Notes under the pieces: model-generated
What the model was told of the DNA's origin: nothing
What the model saw: the letters and a program-made list of their open reading frames with translations, nothing else
Database searches by the model: none
Shown: in pieces, positions 16,601 through 24,654 of the stretch
Position numbering within the stretch: position 1 is the first letter of the stretch
Layout: every line of letters begins with the position of its first letter
From: JBCFBK01 sp038562555
GTDB lineage: Bacteria; Bacteroidota; Bacteroidia; Bacteroidales; Prolixibacteraceae
DNA length: 64,000 nt
Reading direction: 5' to 3'
Assembly: GCA_038562555.1 (NCBI GenBank)
Contig: JBCFBK010000026.1
Coordinates: 8,417 to 72,416 of the forward strand
Translations under genes and position numbers: made by a program

Positions 16601-17473
16601 ATGACCGGCGTACAGGTTCCGCTTGGTGAGCTGGCTGATATCACGTATGCCCGGGGTACCCAGATGATCCGCAGCGAAAATACTTTTCTGAACGGTTACG
16701 TGATCTTCGACAAGATTGCAGGAAAAGCGGAAGTGGATGTTGTGGAAGAAGCGCAGAAATTCCTGAAAGACAAAATTGACCAGGGAGAGCTGGCACTGCC
16801 GGACGGTGTCAGTTACGCCTTCGCAGGCAATTATGAAAACCAGATCCGCGCTGCGAAAAGACTGGCTATTGTGATCCCGATCAGCCTGGCAGTGGTTTTC
16901 CTGCTGCTTTACTTTCAGTTTAAAACGCTGATTGCCTCTTCCATTCATTTTTCAGGTGTCTTTGTCGCCTTTGCCGGCGGCTTCATCATGTTGTGGCTCT
17001 ACAGCCAGCCCTGGTTCTTAAATTTCTCCGTTGCCGGGACCGATATGAGGCAATTGTTTCAAATCCACCCCGTGAACCTGAGCGTCGCGGTATGGGTCGG
17101 CTTTATTGCCCTGTTTGGTATCGCCACTGACGATGGCGTTCTGATGGGCACTTACATCCATCAGGTTTTTGAGGAACGCCAACCCAGGACAGTGAGTGAA
17201 GTTCGCGAAGCGGTTATTCACGCCGGTATTAAGCGGGTACGTCCTGCGATGATGACCACGGCTGTGTCGATCATCGCCCTTTTACCGGTATTGTCCTCAA
17301 CAGGAAAAGGATCGGACATTATGGTCCCGATGGCCATACCTGCTTTTGGAGGAATGATCATCCAGATCATGACCATTTTCGTTGTGCCGGTTCTGCAATG
17401 TTTCTGGCGCGAGGGGGAAGTAAAAAAACAATTAAAAAAAGACAGGCATGCGATTGAAAAGATTAATATATAA
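13646..17473 (+). CDS. cusA: CusA/CzcA-type heavy-metal efflux RND transporter
   Basis: Proton-driven inner membrane pump of a three-part efflux system. The TTG at 13646 gives 1275 residues and the family N-terminus (LKKLIRFFLENR); the frame is open upstream to a TTG at 13532, which would add 38 unlikely residues. Visible: first TM segment, porter domains starting VPVDAIPDIGENQQIV, TM4 with GIAIAIGVMVDVGIVFVENI, and GIATDDGVLMGTYIH near the end. The RLVMLSTGMRAPMG segment resembles the Met-containing Cu/Ag-binding segment of CusA more than CzcA. It is over 200 residues longer than E. coli CusA because of a hydrophobic insert at about 527-645 and a polar one at about 770-840. The stop overlaps the start of the TolC gene by 26 nt. 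Confidence 0.93.
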   Translation: MKKLIRFFLENRVIALLFLAAMIGWGIVSSPFGWDTGFLPSDPVPVDAIPDIGENQQIVATEWMGRSPKDIEDQITYPLTTSLLGIPGVQTIRSTSMFGMSFIYLIFEDDVEFYWSRSRILEKLNSLPAGTLPEGVQPALGPDATALGQVFWYTLEGRDPATGKPAGGWDPQELRTIQDYYVKYSLSAAKGVSEVASIGGFVKEYQVDIDPNAMKAFGVSVMDIMQAVKKSNLDIGAETIELNQVEYIIRGLGYLKNLDDLKNAVVTVRNNAPVTISDVAEVSFGPANRRGGLDKEGVEAVGGVVVARYGSNPMEVINSVKKQIEVSASGLPSKTLADGTVSKVTVVPFYDRTGLIQETIGTLESALSDEILITVIVIIILVLNLRASVIVSALLPVAVLMTFIGMRLTGVDANIVALSGIAIAIGVMVDVGIVFVENIIRHLEMPENKNARGKNLLNVIYAATTEVSSAVIVALATTVVSFLPVFAMQAAEGKLFRPLAYTKTYALIASFVLGIIVLPTLANLFFSFKPDKKRTKRIFGSILIAAGVLFAVVWEQIPALALVLVGLNNLLEHKWPEKRKEFPNYINIGITVLVALWFLAVEWLPLGASNSHVVNYLFAGFLIAFVLAMLMLIVRFYVPILRWTLHNKWTFIVFPLLTILFGVLAWQGANRVFGFMPDAVTGTRVWRSFAHTFPGIGKEFMPALDEGSFLLMPTSMPHSGIEKNQEYVRLLDQRLSSIPEVDLAVGKWGRVNSALDPAPVQMFENTINYLPEYILDEHGHRMTFRVDKEGNFLLKDSTSYHPGRDGFRKIRKEQLIPDKRGEYFRQWRDEIRSTDDIWNEIVQVTNIPGLTSAPRLQPIQTRLVMLSTGMRAPMGLKVYGPDLETVEKVGMQLETVLREIPSIQPSSVFYDRAVGAPYMEIKLNRQAIARYGMTISDVQEILQVAVGGMTLTKTVEGRERFPVRVRYARELRDTPEDISKILISSMTGVQVPLGELADITYARGTQMIRSENTFLNGYVIFDKIAGKAEVDVVEEAQKFLKDKIDQGELALPDGVSYAFAGNYENQIRAAKRLAIVIPISLAVVFLLLYFQFKTLIASSIHFSGVFVAFAGGFIMLWLYSQPWFLNFSVAGTDMRQLFQIHPVNLSVAVWVGFIALFGIATDDGVLMGTYIHQVFEERQPRTVSEVREAVIHAGIKRVRPAMMTTAVSIIALLPVLSSTGKGSDIMVPMAIPAFGGMIIQIMTIFVVPVLQCFWREGEVKKQLKKDRHAIEKINI

Positions 17474-18863
17474 TGCGTTTGTGCTGCTTATGCTGTTTTC
17501 GGCACAAGGTCAGGCACAGGAATCACTGAATGATTATCTGAAAATGGCGGCGGAGAATAATCCTGAACTGAAAGCAGCGTTCAGCGAATACGGGGCTGCG
17601 CTTGAAAAAGTCCCGCAGGTCGGTTCGCTGCCCGATCCGGAAGCTTCGTTCGGCTTCTTTACCGAACCGATGGAACTGATGGGCGGAGACCAGCTTGGAA
17701 ACATGCAACTGATGCAGATGTTTCCGTGGTTTGGCACACTGCGGGCAGCAAAAGACGAAGCGTCGATGATGGCTTTGGCTAAATACGAAGCTTTCAGTGA
17801 AGCTAAAGCCGATTTGTTTTATCAGGTAAAAAAATCGTGGTACCAGCTCATGAAATATGACCGGGAAACAGCACTTGTTCGTGAGAACATGGAACTGCTC
17901 AGCTCGCTGGAGAAACTTGTTCACGTTAAGCTGCAGTCGTCCGCGCAGGGAGGATCACGCCCGTCTATGCCGGCTCCGGCAAACATGCAGGCCGGAGACG
18001 GGAGCAACCAGAGCAGAGGCATGGGCGGCATGGCAAACGCCGGTTCAATTCCGGCCGGTGCCGGCCGTGGGTCGTCGCCGCGGCCCATGACCGAAAATAT
18101 GGGAGGTACACCCGCCGGCCTGCAGGATGTGCTCCGTGTTAAAATGGAGTTGCTGGACCTGCAGAACAGGCAGTCCTTACTGGCCGATCAACGACAAACA
18201 GAGCAGGCGCGTTTCAACACATTGCTTAACCGCGGGCCCAACGCACCGGTCAATGTCCCGGACCATCTGGCAAAACGCAGTCTTCCTGCAGAAAAGCCGG
18301 TGCTAGCCGACAGCATCCTTTCGAACAACCCCATGCTGGCCATGCTGGAAAAGGAACACGGATCCTATGCATCGATGGAAGAAAAAGCGGGAAAAATGGG
18401 TATGCCGATGCTGGGACTGGGACTGAACTACATGCTTGTCAGGGAACGGGAAGGGAACAATTCCATGATGAACGGCAAAGATATGCTGATGCCTATGGCA
18501 ACCGTGACCATACCCGTCTTTCGCAAAAAATATACGGCGATGAAAAATGAGGCACGCCTGATGCAGGAGTCAAGCCGGCATCAGCTAAACAATGCAAAGA
18601 ACAATCTGATGGTCAGTTACTACCAGCTCATTCAGGAGCTTGACGACGCGGAAAGAAGAATCAGCCTGTATCAGGAACAGGAAAGCCTTGCGCGCAAAGC
18701 AACCGACCTGCTGTTATCCGGTTTCACCACTTCCGGCGTTGATTATGAAGAGGTCTTGCGCATGCAGATGAAAGTGCTCGACTATGGCTTTAAGCATGTT
18801 GAAGCCGTCACTGACTACAACACAGCAGTTTCGATGGCTGAAAAATTAATGAATAAACAATAA
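17448..18863 (+). CDS. TolC-family outer membrane efflux protein (CusC-like)
   Basis: 471 residues with a signal peptide (1-24) and two OEP repeats of long helices (SLNDYLKMAAENNPELKAAFSEYGAALEKVPQ at the start). It forms the outer membrane channel of the metal pump. Between the halves (about residues 165-223) lies a Met/Gly/Pro/Ser-rich low-complexity stretch containing NMQAG, GMGGMANAGS and MTENMGG. Other Met-rich patches (PMELMGGDQLGNMQLMQM, KMGMPMLGLGLNYM) suggest Cu(I)/Ag(I) contacts by inference. It overlaps cusA by 26 nt, so translation is coupled, and precedes cusB by 11 nt. Confidence 0.9.
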   Translation: MRLKRLIYNAFVLLMLFSAQGQAQESLNDYLKMAAENNPELKAAFSEYGAALEKVPQVGSLPDPEASFGFFTEPMELMGGDQLGNMQLMQMFPWFGTLRAAKDEASMMALAKYEAFSEAKADLFYQVKKSWYQLMKYDRETALVRENMELLSSLEKLVHVKLQSSAQGGSRPSMPAPANMQAGDGSNQSRGMGGMANAGSIPAGAGRGSSPRPMTENMGGTPAGLQDVLRVKMELLDLQNRQSLLADQRQTEQARFNTLLNRGPNAPVNVPDHLAKRSLPAEKPVLADSILSNNPMLAMLEKEHGSYASMEEKAGKMGMPMLGLGLNYMLVREREGNNSMMNGKDMLMPMATVTIPVFRKKYTAMKNEARLMQESSRHQLNNAKNNLMVSYYQLIQELDDAERRISLYQEQESLARKATDLLLSGFTTSGVDYEEVLRMQMKVLDYGFKHVEAVTDYNTAVSMAEKLMNKQ

Positions 18864-18874
18864 AAACAAACCAG

Positions 18875-20674
18875 ATGCACACACGTACGCTTTTTTCAAA
18901 CAACTATATAAAAGGCGGCCTTCTCGTCGTGGCCGGACTGTTGCTCGGATGGCTGGTCTTTCACCAGGCCCCGGCAGCGAAGAACGAAATTCAGGCAGAA
19001 ACGCATGAACATGAACACCCGGGGGAAGATGAAGACGCGGTCTGGACCTGTTCCATGCATCCCCATATCCGGATGGATAAGCCCGGTTCCTGCCCGATTT
19101 GCGGCATGGATTTGATCCCCCTGCAAATTCAGGATAATGCAAGCGCCGACTACGCCATCTCCATGAGCGAATCGGCGATGAAACTGGCCCAGGTTCAGAC
19201 CTCGGTCGTGGGGAAAGAATATGCCTCAAAAAAAATCAGTTTGTTCGGCCGGATCCAAAAGGACGAACGCCTGCTGCAGTCACAGACCGCCCACGTTCCC
19301 GGCCGGATCGAGCAACTTTTGATCAACGTGACCGGAGAAACAGTAAAAAAAGGCCAGCTGATCGCTAAAATCTATTCACCCGAACTTATCAATGCCCAGA
19401 AAGAACTGCTCGAAGCATTAAGCATGCGCGATAAGTATCCTGCGGTACAGGAGGCTGTACGTGAAAAACTTCGCAACTGGAAACTGTCAGACGCCCAGAT
19501 CAGCCAAATCGAAGAATCCGGTAAAATTAACTCTTCATTTAACCTCTACGCCAATACCTCCGGGGTAGTCACCTCCAGAAACGTCAACGAGGGTGACTAT
19601 GTCAGCACGGGGTCGGTACTTTTTGAAGTAGCCGATCTGTCGAGAGTATGGGCCGTTTTTGACGCATATGAATCCGACCTTCCCTGGATTTCCAGAGGTC
19701 AGCGGGTTGAATTTACCACTCAGGCTGTTCCGGGAAAAGTGTTCGAAGCGCGTGTTTCATTTATCGATCCAATGATTGATCCGGGTACCCGTGTCGCCCG
19801 GCTCAGGGCTGAACTGGCAAACACCGGCTATCAGTTAAAGCCGGAGATGTTTATCAACGGCAATCTGAAACAAAACGACAAGAAAAAAGAGGAACAGTTA
19901 ACCATCCCTAACTCCGCTGTCCTTTGGACCGGTACGCGCTCGGTTGTCTACGTGAAAATCCCCGGTACGGATCACCCGTCTTTCGCTATGCGTGAAGTCA
20001 CGCTGGGCGCTTCCACAGAAAACTCGCGGGTTATTCTGGCGGGATTGTCGGTCGGTGAAGAAATTGTGACCAACGGCGCCTTCAGCGTTGACGCGGCATC
20101 ACAGCTTGCCGGCAAAGCGAGTATGATGAGTCCTCAGGGCGGTGAAGTGCCTGCCGGACATAATCATGGCGACCGGAAAGCGCCAAAACGGGAAGAACCC
20201 GGAGAAAATGATCAAATCGAAACTGATCCCGAATTCAGCCGGCAGCTTACTACGGTTTACAAGGCTTACCTGAGCATGAAGGATGCGTTTTTCGCTTCCG
20301 ATGTCCAAAAGGTCAAACAGACAGCCCTGCAGGTCAGACAAAACCTTGACGCAACAGATATGACTTTATTGAAAGGCGATGCCCACAATCATTGGATGGA
20401 ACAGTTAAAGGTACTTCAGGCAAAAATTGGCTCGATCAGCAAGTTAAACGATATAGACAAACAACGTGACGAATTTATCGGGTTCAATCAGGCATTTTAT
20501 AAAAGCATAAAAACATTTGGCCTGGAAAATGTAACAGCATATTACCAGTACTGCCCCATGGCCAACCAGGACCAGGGCGCCTTTTGGTTTAGCAGTACGG
20601 CGGAAATAAAGAATCCTTATTTTGGCGAAAGTATGCCTGAATGCGGAGAAACCCGGGAAGTCCTGAAACAGTAA
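18875..20674 (+). CDS. cusB: RND periplasmic adaptor (CusB-like) with HMBD and DUF3347 domains
   Basis: 599 residues. One N-terminal membrane anchor (about 12-29), a His-rich linker (ETHEHEHPGE), a heavy-metal-binding domain with WTCSMHPHI (57-65) and CPICGMDLIPL (73-83), then the adaptor core: lipoyl-like hairpin and helical hairpin (about 130-240), beta-barrel and membrane-proximal domain to about 420. The C-terminal about 150 residues match DUF3347 (YKAYLSMKDAFFASD ... YYQYCPMAN), with a Cys-Pro-Met and a final MPECGE that could hold metal. It links CusA to the TolC channel. The domain make-up is frequent in Bacteroidota Cu/Ag systems. Confidence 0.92.
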   Translation: MHTRTLFSNNYIKGGLLVVAGLLLGWLVFHQAPAAKNEIQAETHEHEHPGEDEDAVWTCSMHPHIRMDKPGSCPICGMDLIPLQIQDNASADYAISMSESAMKLAQVQTSVVGKEYASKKISLFGRIQKDERLLQSQTAHVPGRIEQLLINVTGETVKKGQLIAKIYSPELINAQKELLEALSMRDKYPAVQEAVREKLRNWKLSDAQISQIEESGKINSSFNLYANTSGVVTSRNVNEGDYVSTGSVLFEVADLSRVWAVFDAYESDLPWISRGQRVEFTTQAVPGKVFEARVSFIDPMIDPGTRVARLRAELANTGYQLKPEMFINGNLKQNDKKKEEQLTIPNSAVLWTGTRSVVYVKIPGTDHPSFAMREVTLGASTENSRVILAGLSVGEEIVTNGAFSVDAASQLAGKASMMSPQGGEVPAGHNHGDRKAPKREEPGENDQIETDPEFSRQLTTVYKAYLSMKDAFFASDVQKVKQTALQVRQNLDATDMTLLKGDAHNHWMEQLKVLQAKIGSISKLNDIDKQRDEFIGFNQAFYKSIKTFGLENVTAYYQYCPMANQDQGAFWFSSTAEIKNPYFGESMPECGETREVLKQ

Positions 20675-20760
20675 ACAACTGTTCGCAGGAGTCACTGATT
20701 TACCGGAAGGAAAATTGCAGAAAAAGTCGTAAATTATCTATCAATAAAAAAACAACCATT

Positions 20761-21147
20761 ATGAAGTACTACATTAGTAAAATTATTCACGGGGATTTTG
20801 ACCAGGCCGTTGCGCATGTCACAGCATCCTTAAAGAAAGCAGGATTTGGCGTCCTGTCGGAGATCGATATCCATGAAAAGCTCAAGGAAAAACTGGACAT
20901 TGATTTCCGGAAATACAAAATTCTCGGAGCCTGCAATCCTCCCTATGCTTATAAGGCCCTGATGCAGGAAGATAAGATCGGTACAATGCTTCCATGCAAC
21001 GTAATCGTTCAGGAGCTTGGGAAGAATGAGATTGAAGTTGCTGCGGTTGATCCGCTTGCATCGATGATGGCTGTCGAAAACGAAAATCTTGCAGCGATAG
21101 CAACAGAGATCAAAGAGAAGCTGGAGGAAGCCATTAACTCTCTGTAA
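20761..21147 (+). CDS. DUF302 domain protein
   Basis: 128 residues starting at the ATG at 20761; the frame stays open back into the end of cusB but that part is not coding. The sequence MKYYISKIIHGDFDQAV, LGACNPPYAYKAL and TMLPCNVIVQE matches DUF302, a small alpha/beta domain with a conserved Cys near Asn-Pro and a second Cys in LPCN. Members are often found with metal or thioredoxin-like redox genes; the function is unknown. It sits between cusB and a periplasmic HMA protein in the same direction, so it probably shares the operon. Confidence 0.88.
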   Translation: MKYYISKIIHGDFDQAVAHVTASLKKAGFGVLSEIDIHEKLKEKLDIDFRKYKILGACNPPYAYKALMQEDKIGTMLPCNVIVQELGKNEIEVAAVDPLASMMAVENENLAAIATEIKEKLEEAINSL

Positions 21148-21176
21148 CATTAATTTTAATTGAAAAATTCAAAAAA

Positions 21177-21539
21177 ATGAAAACGAAATTGATCATACTG
21201 GCAGCTCTGATTATAATGAGCGCCGGAAACCTGTTTGCCGGGGAAAAAACAGGGAAGTTTGAAGTAAAAGGCAACTGCAGCATGTGTGAAAAACGCATTG
21301 AAGGAGCAGCAACGGATGTGGCAGGCGTATCGACGGCCGACTGGGACAAAAAATCAAAAATACTGGAAGTCGTTTTCGACGACAGCAAGACTGATGTCAA
21401 TAAAATCCAGATGGCCATTGCAACCGCAGGACATGATACGCCCATACATAAGGCAACCGAAGAAGTTTATAAAAAGCTTCCGAAATGTTGCCAGTACAAT
21501 CGTCAGGATAAAACTGAACACAAAGGCGATCAGCATTAA
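21177..21539 (+). CDS. Exported heavy-metal-associated (HMA) domain protein
   Basis: 120 residues: cleavable signal peptide (1-22), then an HMA fold with the metal site CSMC (Cys34, Cys37), the GVSTADWDKKSKILEVVFD strand pair and a C-terminal tail with LPKCCQYN and two late His. It resembles periplasmic copper chaperones that pass Cu(I) to the CusB/CusA pump; specificity for copper is inferred from the neighbours. It follows the DUF302 gene by 29 nt. Confidence 0.88.
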   Translation: MKTKLIILAALIIMSAGNLFAGEKTGKFEVKGNCSMCEKRIEGAATDVAGVSTADWDKKSKILEVVFDDSKTDVNKIQMAIATAGHDTPIHKATEEVYKKLPKCCQYNRQDKTEHKGDQH

Positions 21540-21594
21540 TCAGATCAAAGATTACCCGATCGGGCGCCCTGTTAAAAACAATACCCTTAATCCC

Positions 21595-22932
21595 ATGAAC
21601 CGGAATATCGTCCTGCTATGCCTTGGTTTTCTCTGCCATACCGGCCTGGCGCAAAAACCAGAAAAAGAGCAGTTAGTCAAAAAAGGATGGAACCTGGGTA
21701 TTTTACCTGCTGTGACCTACGATACCGATCTGGGCCTTCAATACGGTGCTTTTGCGAATTTATATCATTACGGCGACGGCAGCCGTTATCCGGCGTACAA
21801 TCATTCGCTGTACCTCGAGGTTTCACGCTACACAAAAGGAAGCGGGGTTTACCGGTTCAACTACGATTCGGACCGGTTGATCCCGGGTCTTCAGACCGCC
21901 TTCGATCTGAGTTATCTGACCGATCTGACTTACGATTTTTACGGATTCAACGGCTATGATGCCGTCTATCGAAAACGCTGGACGGAAGAAGATGATCCGG
22001 AATACCGAAGCCGGATGTTCTACAAATACGACAGGAAGCTGTTTCGCTTTAAGCTTGATTTGCAGGGCAAAATTACCGGCGAAAAATTCAGGTGGATAAC
22101 CGGACTGAATTTCCTGTCTTTTAAAACCGGGAGTGTCGATGTAGAACGGTTAAACCGGGGAAAGGATGAGGAAGACCGGTTGCCGCAGGTCGACGGCCTG
22201 TTTGATAAGTATCTGGAATGGGGGCTGATCTCCGAAGAAGAAGCAAACGGAGGATTTGTACCTGAGTTCAAGGCGGGCCTCGTTGTTGACAGCCGGGACA
22301 ACCGCCCCAATCCGATGAAAGGGATCTGGTCGGAGGCGGTTATCGTGGCCTCGCCTGAAATAATGGGATCTGAAAGCTCTTTTTCCAGGATCAGCTTTAC
22401 GCACCGCCAGTACTTCACGCTTCTCCCGGACGATCTTTCTCTGGCCGTCAGGCTTGCCTGGCAATCGGCCCTTGGAGGGGAGGTGCCTTTTTATTACCAG
22501 TCACAGGTCATTACTTCTGTGATGAAAGGGTCAACATCCGAGGGACTTGGCGGATCAAAAACGCTTCGCGGAGTGCTTCGAAACCGGGTGACCGGCGAAG
22601 GCGTCTTTTTTGGAAACACGGAGTTGCGCTGGAAAGTCGCCCGTTTCCGGTGGCGGAACAATAACTTTTACGTCGGACTGAACGGATTTATTGATTTCGG
22701 CAGGGTCACAAAAAAAATCCGGTTCAGCCTTCCTGTATCGACCGAATATAACTTAGCCAGCCCGGCGGGCGATTATTTTGACCGGGGTGCAGAAAAGCTG
22801 CACGTTTCCTATGGTACAGGACTGCGTGTGGCGATGAACGAGAACTTTATCGTTGCTTTCGATTATGGGATGGCCTCCGACCAGCGCGACGGCGATTCGG
22901 GTCTCTATATGGGGCTGAATTATCTGTTCTGA
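21595..22932 (+). CDS. Omp85/BamA-type outer membrane barrel without POTRA domains
   Basis: 445 residues from the ATG at 21595 (MNRNIVLLCLGFLCHTGLAQ is a signal peptide); the frame is open further upstream, inside the HMA gene, and that part is not coding. The C-terminal half has surface-antigen features: GLVVDSRDNRPNPMKG, SKTLRGVLRNRVTGEG (the barrel-inside VRGF/Y-like motif) and a final strand GLYMGLNYLF. About 15 residues after the signal the barrel region begins, so no POTRA repeats are present. It is the last gene of the copper locus, 55 nt after the HMA gene. An outer membrane role in metal handling is a guess from position. Confidence 0.82.
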   Translation: MNRNIVLLCLGFLCHTGLAQKPEKEQLVKKGWNLGILPAVTYDTDLGLQYGAFANLYHYGDGSRYPAYNHSLYLEVSRYTKGSGVYRFNYDSDRLIPGLQTAFDLSYLTDLTYDFYGFNGYDAVYRKRWTEEDDPEYRSRMFYKYDRKLFRFKLDLQGKITGEKFRWITGLNFLSFKTGSVDVERLNRGKDEEDRLPQVDGLFDKYLEWGLISEEEANGGFVPEFKAGLVVDSRDNRPNPMKGIWSEAVIVASPEIMGSESSFSRISFTHRQYFTLLPDDLSLAVRLAWQSALGGEVPFYYQSQVITSVMKGSTSEGLGGSKTLRGVLRNRVTGEGVFFGNTELRWKVARFRWRNNNFYVGLNGFIDFGRVTKKIRFSLPVSTEYNLASPAGDYFDRGAEKLHVSYGTGLRVAMNENFIVAFDYGMASDQRDGDSGLYMGLNYLF

Positions 22933-22934
22933 CG

Positions 22935-23120
22935 GAAACAGGATCCCGGAAACCGCAGACGGGGAACAGGAGACTGGAGGCTGGAAGCGGTTGCAAGGTC
23001 GCAGGGTTACATGGTTACATGGTGATCAGTTAGAGTTTTTTTTACTAATAGCTAACAGCTAATGGCTATTTTCGACTTACGACTTACGACCAGATACTTA
23101 CGACTAAAAACTAACAGCTT
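22935..23120. repeat. Long composite intergenic repeat, copy 2 (inverted relative to copy 1)
   Basis: Fills the gap between the convergent Omp85 and nhaC genes and runs into the last codons of nhaC. Order: GGAAAC/GGAGACTGGA tandem units, GGTTACATGGTTACATGG, an uninterrupted poly-T run, ACTAATAGCTAACAGCTAATG, then CTTACGACTTACGAC units. This is the reverse complement of 4532-4740, with several indels. Confidence 0.8.
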
Positions 23121-24549
23121 TCTTCTCCCCGACTCTTCTTATCCGTATATTCAGATACGCGAAGGCGATGGTCATGAAAGGGCTGATCAGGTTGAAAAAA
23201 CAGTAAGGCAGGTAATCGAGCGTGGCTACTCCCAATACCCTCGACTGCGTTGCGCCGCAAGTGTTCCACGGAACCAGTACGGAAGTCACCGTGCCGCTGT
23301 CTTCGAGCGTGCGGCTCAGCACCTCCGGCTTAAGTCCCTGATCTTCATAGCTTTTACGAAACATCCTTCCGGGCACAACGATAGCCAGATACTGATCGGA
23401 TGCTGTAACATTAAAAAACATACAGGAAACAACCGTTGAAGCAACAAGCGATCCGGCAGAACTGGCCCGGTCGATAATCGGCCGCGTAATCCGCTTGAGC
23501 AGTCCGCCCGACTCCATGATCCCTCCAAAAACCATGGCCGACAAGATCAGCCAGACGGTATCCAGCATCCCCCGCATTCCACCGGTCGACAGCAGTTCGT
23601 TTACATCGGCATCGGGTGTCACGATCGCCACCGCTCCAAACATCGCCTTCATTGAACTGATATAGGAGGCTTTCCCGTAATCCGGAATGTTACCCGCGAT
23701 CTCCCGGATAACATGCGGCTGAAAAAGTATGGCAAACAAACCGCCCAGCAACGTTCCGATCATCAATGAAGGAATAGGCGGAACCTTAAGCATAATAACC
23801 GCAAACAGGATCACAGGAACCAGAAACAGCCAGGGCGTGGTGTTAAATGCCTCCCCAATAGCTGATTTCACGTTCTGAACGTCGACAACAGCATGGCTGA
23901 AGTCGTAATTAAAACCGATAATAAGAAAAACTGCCAGCGTCAGAAACAAGCTTGGCACCGTCGTATTGAGCATATACCTCACATGCGTAAAAAGATCCGT
24001 CCCGGCCATAGCCGACGCCAGATTGGTTGTATCGCTAAGCGGTGATATTTTGTCGCCAAAGTAAGCACCCGAAATAATAGCCCCTGCTACCAATGCCTCA
24101 TTCATCCCGATTGCTTTTCCCATACCCAGCAGGGCCACGCCAATAGTTGCAATAGTAGACCAGGAACTGCCCGTTGCAACCGAGACAATCGCGCACACCA
24201 CAACCGCGGTAAACAAAAAAAGCGAGGGATTAATGATGTCCAGGCCATAGTAAATTAAAGCAGGCACAATCCCGCTAATCAACCAGGTTCCCGCCAGCGA
24301 GCCGATCAGAAGCAAAATCAGCATCGAAGGCATGGCCGAACCAATGGTATGCACAACCTTTTCACTGGTTTTTTCCCACTTCTGACCATTACGCCTGACA
24401 ATAACACCGGCAACAGTAGCCGCCAGTAAAAGGGCAATTTGGTTTGATCCGGCCAGCGGATCATCAAAAAACATGACGTTCACTGAGAGTAAAACCACTA
24501 AAATAAGAATTGGCAGCAAGGCTTCGGCAAAATGAGGTTCCCTGTTCAT
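23104..24549 (-). CDS. nhaC: Na+/H+ antiporter NhaC
   Basis: 481 residues with about 11-12 membrane segments. Family marks: FTAVVVCAIVSVATGSSWST, GAIISGAYFGDKISPLSDTTNLASAM and, near the C-terminus, VPWNTCGATQSRVLGV. It exchanges cytoplasmic Na+ for external H+, keeping pH and sodium balance. It stands alone: repeat copy 2 lies behind its 3' end (the last codons overlap the repeat) and the thioredoxin gene lies upstream in the same direction after about 105 nt. The length is normal for the family. Confidence 0.93.
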   Translation of the reverse strand: MNREPHFAEALLPILILVVLLSVNVMFFDDPLAGSNQIALLLAATVAGVIVRRNGQKWEKTSEKVVHTIGSAMPSMLILLLIGSLAGTWLISGIVPALIYYGLDIINPSLFLFTAVVVCAIVSVATGSSWSTIATIGVALLGMGKAIGMNEALVAGAIISGAYFGDKISPLSDTTNLASAMAGTDLFTHVRYMLNTTVPSLFLTLAVFLIIGFNYDFSHAVVDVQNVKSAIGEAFNTTPWLFLVPVILFAVIMLKVPPIPSLMIGTLLGGLFAILFQPHVIREIAGNIPDYGKASYISSMKAMFGAVAIVTPDADVNELLSTGGMRGMLDTVWLILSAMVFGGIMESGGLLKRITRPIIDRASSAGSLVASTVVSCMFFNVTASDQYLAIVVPGRMFRKSYEDQGLKPEVLSRTLEDSGTVTSVLVPWNTCGATQSRVLGVATLDYLPYCFFNLISPFMTIAFAYLNIRIRRVGEKKAVSF

Positions 24550-24654
24550 TTTATTAAATTAGAGGCAGAGGACGGTCCTCCGGTTCATTTATGTAAACCC
24601 TAAATAACGGAATAAAAACTGAAAACTTTGAATACAGGAAAGAAAAAATGGCAG

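Noticed and set aside
20641..20760. Upstream extension of the DUF302 frame into cusB
   Set aside because: It overlaps the end of cusB in another frame; DUF302 begins at MKYYISKIIHG.
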